Source of the DNA: MM2 sp035460165 | GTDB lineage: Bacteria; Pseudomonadota; Gammaproteobacteria; Burkholderiales; Methylophilaceae | DNA length: 64,000 nucleotides | Direction: 5' to 3' | Assembly (NCBI GenBank): GCA_035460165.1 | Contig: DATHWW010000024.1 | Span: 141,528 to 205,527 of the forward strand | In this document: positions 63,643 to 64,000 of the stretch, piece by piece | Numbering within the stretch: the first letter of the stretch is position 1 | Layout of the letters: every line of letters begins with the position of its first letter | Program-made: the position numbers and the translations under genes | The notes under the pieces: model-generated | Databases searched by the model: none | The model's input: the letters and a program-made list of their open reading frames with translations, nothing else | Told to the model about the DNA's origin: nothing

Positions 63643-64000
63643 TTAGTTCTTCGCTGCGAACGGGTGGGCAGATTCCTTGTACTGCTTGACTACGTCGGCA
63701 GCCTTCGGCTCACGCGCCACGGCGCTCTTGATCGCCTGCTTGGTTGCCTGGTAGTTCCATTCCTGGATGCGCTCGTCGATGTCCGCCTTGTGGTCGATGA
63801 ACACGCCCACGCAGATGAACACGTCGTCCGCTTCTTCCAGCGGGATCGTGCCGTCAGCGACGCAATCCATCACCGCCATCGATACGCCACGCTGCGCCGG
63901 GCCGAACATCTGCACCGCCTGCTTGCCGTTCTTGATGGTGACCTTGTTGAACATCACCGTCGCCGGCTTCGCCATCAGGTTGGGCGCAACCACCGCCAGC
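63643..64000 (-). CDS. fae: Formaldehyde-activating enzyme Fae, second copy (partial)
   Basis: The 3' part of a second fae gene; the window ends inside the coding region at LAVVAPNLMAKP. What remains shows FNKVTIKNGKQAVQMFGPAQ, LEEADDVFICVGVFI, and HPFAAKN at the end, close to the family consensus HPFAANA. The rest of the sequence, including the active His and any N-terminal extension, is not visible. About 290 bases are nearly identical to the first copy. Confidence 0.93.
   Translation of the reverse strand, partial: LAVVAPNLMAKPATVMFNKVTIKNGKQAVQMFGPAQRGVSMAVMDCVADGTIPLEEADDVFICVGVFIDHKADIDERIQEWNYQATKQAIKSAVAREPKAADVVKQYKESAHPFAAKN

Overview
The window is one contiguous stretch of chromosome, moderately GC-rich and densely packed, with about 75 protein genes, four tRNAs and no non-coding gap longer than about 300 bases. 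Gene content and order (rpsF-priB-rpsR-rplI; tig-clpP-clpX-lon-hupB-tRNA-tRNA-ppiD; rnhA-dnaQ next to gloB) point to a betaproteobacterium, probably Nitrosomonadales. The right end carries genes for the tetrahydromethanopterin (H4MPT)/methylofuran route of formaldehyde oxidation: two fae genes and a set of cofactor-synthesis genes. The organism is therefore probably a methylotroph, perhaps Methylophilaceae-like. This placement is inference; no rRNA is present.

Layout. 1-2.3 kb: the 3' end of glnD facing an FlhB-like/fliK/DUF2802 flagellar remnant. 2.4-4 kb: tRNA-Ser, def and a methylthioinosine phosphorylase. 4-8.5 kb: the squalene operon hpnC-hpnD-hpnE, then a small membrane protein, an SDR-like protein that lacks the family's catalytic residues, and a DUF3147 protein. 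8.5-8.8 kb: a 267-bp MITE-like element with 21-bp perfect terminal inverted repeats. 8.8-14.4 kb: radA, alr, dnaB and a chemoreceptor. 14.4-16.7 kb: the S6/PriB/S18/L9 operon and a SPOR protein. 16.7-21.5 kb: gnd-zwf-crcB-DUF190 on the minus strand and glgA. 21.5-28 kb: a FecR protein with a divergent outer-membrane barrel, orn, an M48 peptidase, a small cytochrome c, an EF-hand protein, rsgA and an acetylpolyamine/HDAC-type hydrolase. 28-30.3 kb: modABC. 30.5-35.3 kb: queD, dnaQ, rnhA, a YafS-like methyltransferase, gloB and a LysM lytic transglycosylase. 35.3-41.2 kb: a peptide ABC importer lacking its ATPases, fabI, and an orphan cheR-cheB pair. 41.2-49.8 kb: ppiD, tRNA-Asp, tRNA-Val, hupB, lon, clpX, clpP, tig and tRNA-Leu, all on the minus strand. 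49.9-57.8 kb: two small proteins, a three-gene RND efflux system and a diguanylate cyclase. 57.8-64 kb: the C1-cofactor block (pterin dehydratase-like, MfnE-like kinase, pabB, MfnF-like, MfnD-like ATP-grasp, divergent HisA-like protein) and two tandem fae genes, the second cut by the window edge.

How the genes fit together. PabB supplies the aminobenzoate that H4MPT biosynthesis starts from. The MfnD/E/F-like proteins match methanofuran-type cofactor assembly, and Fae condenses formaldehyde with H4MPT. The glucose-6-phosphate and 6-phosphogluconate dehydrogenases both lack the usual NADP-binding arginine, which suggests NADH production, for example in a dissimilatory hexulose-phosphate cycle. 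I see no prophage, CRISPR, defence island or transposase. The most unusual items are the MITE-like element whose ends supply the stop codons of both flanking genes, the catalytically degenerate SDR, the HisA-like protein in the C1 block, and the first Fae copy, which carries a short amphipathic N-terminal tag.
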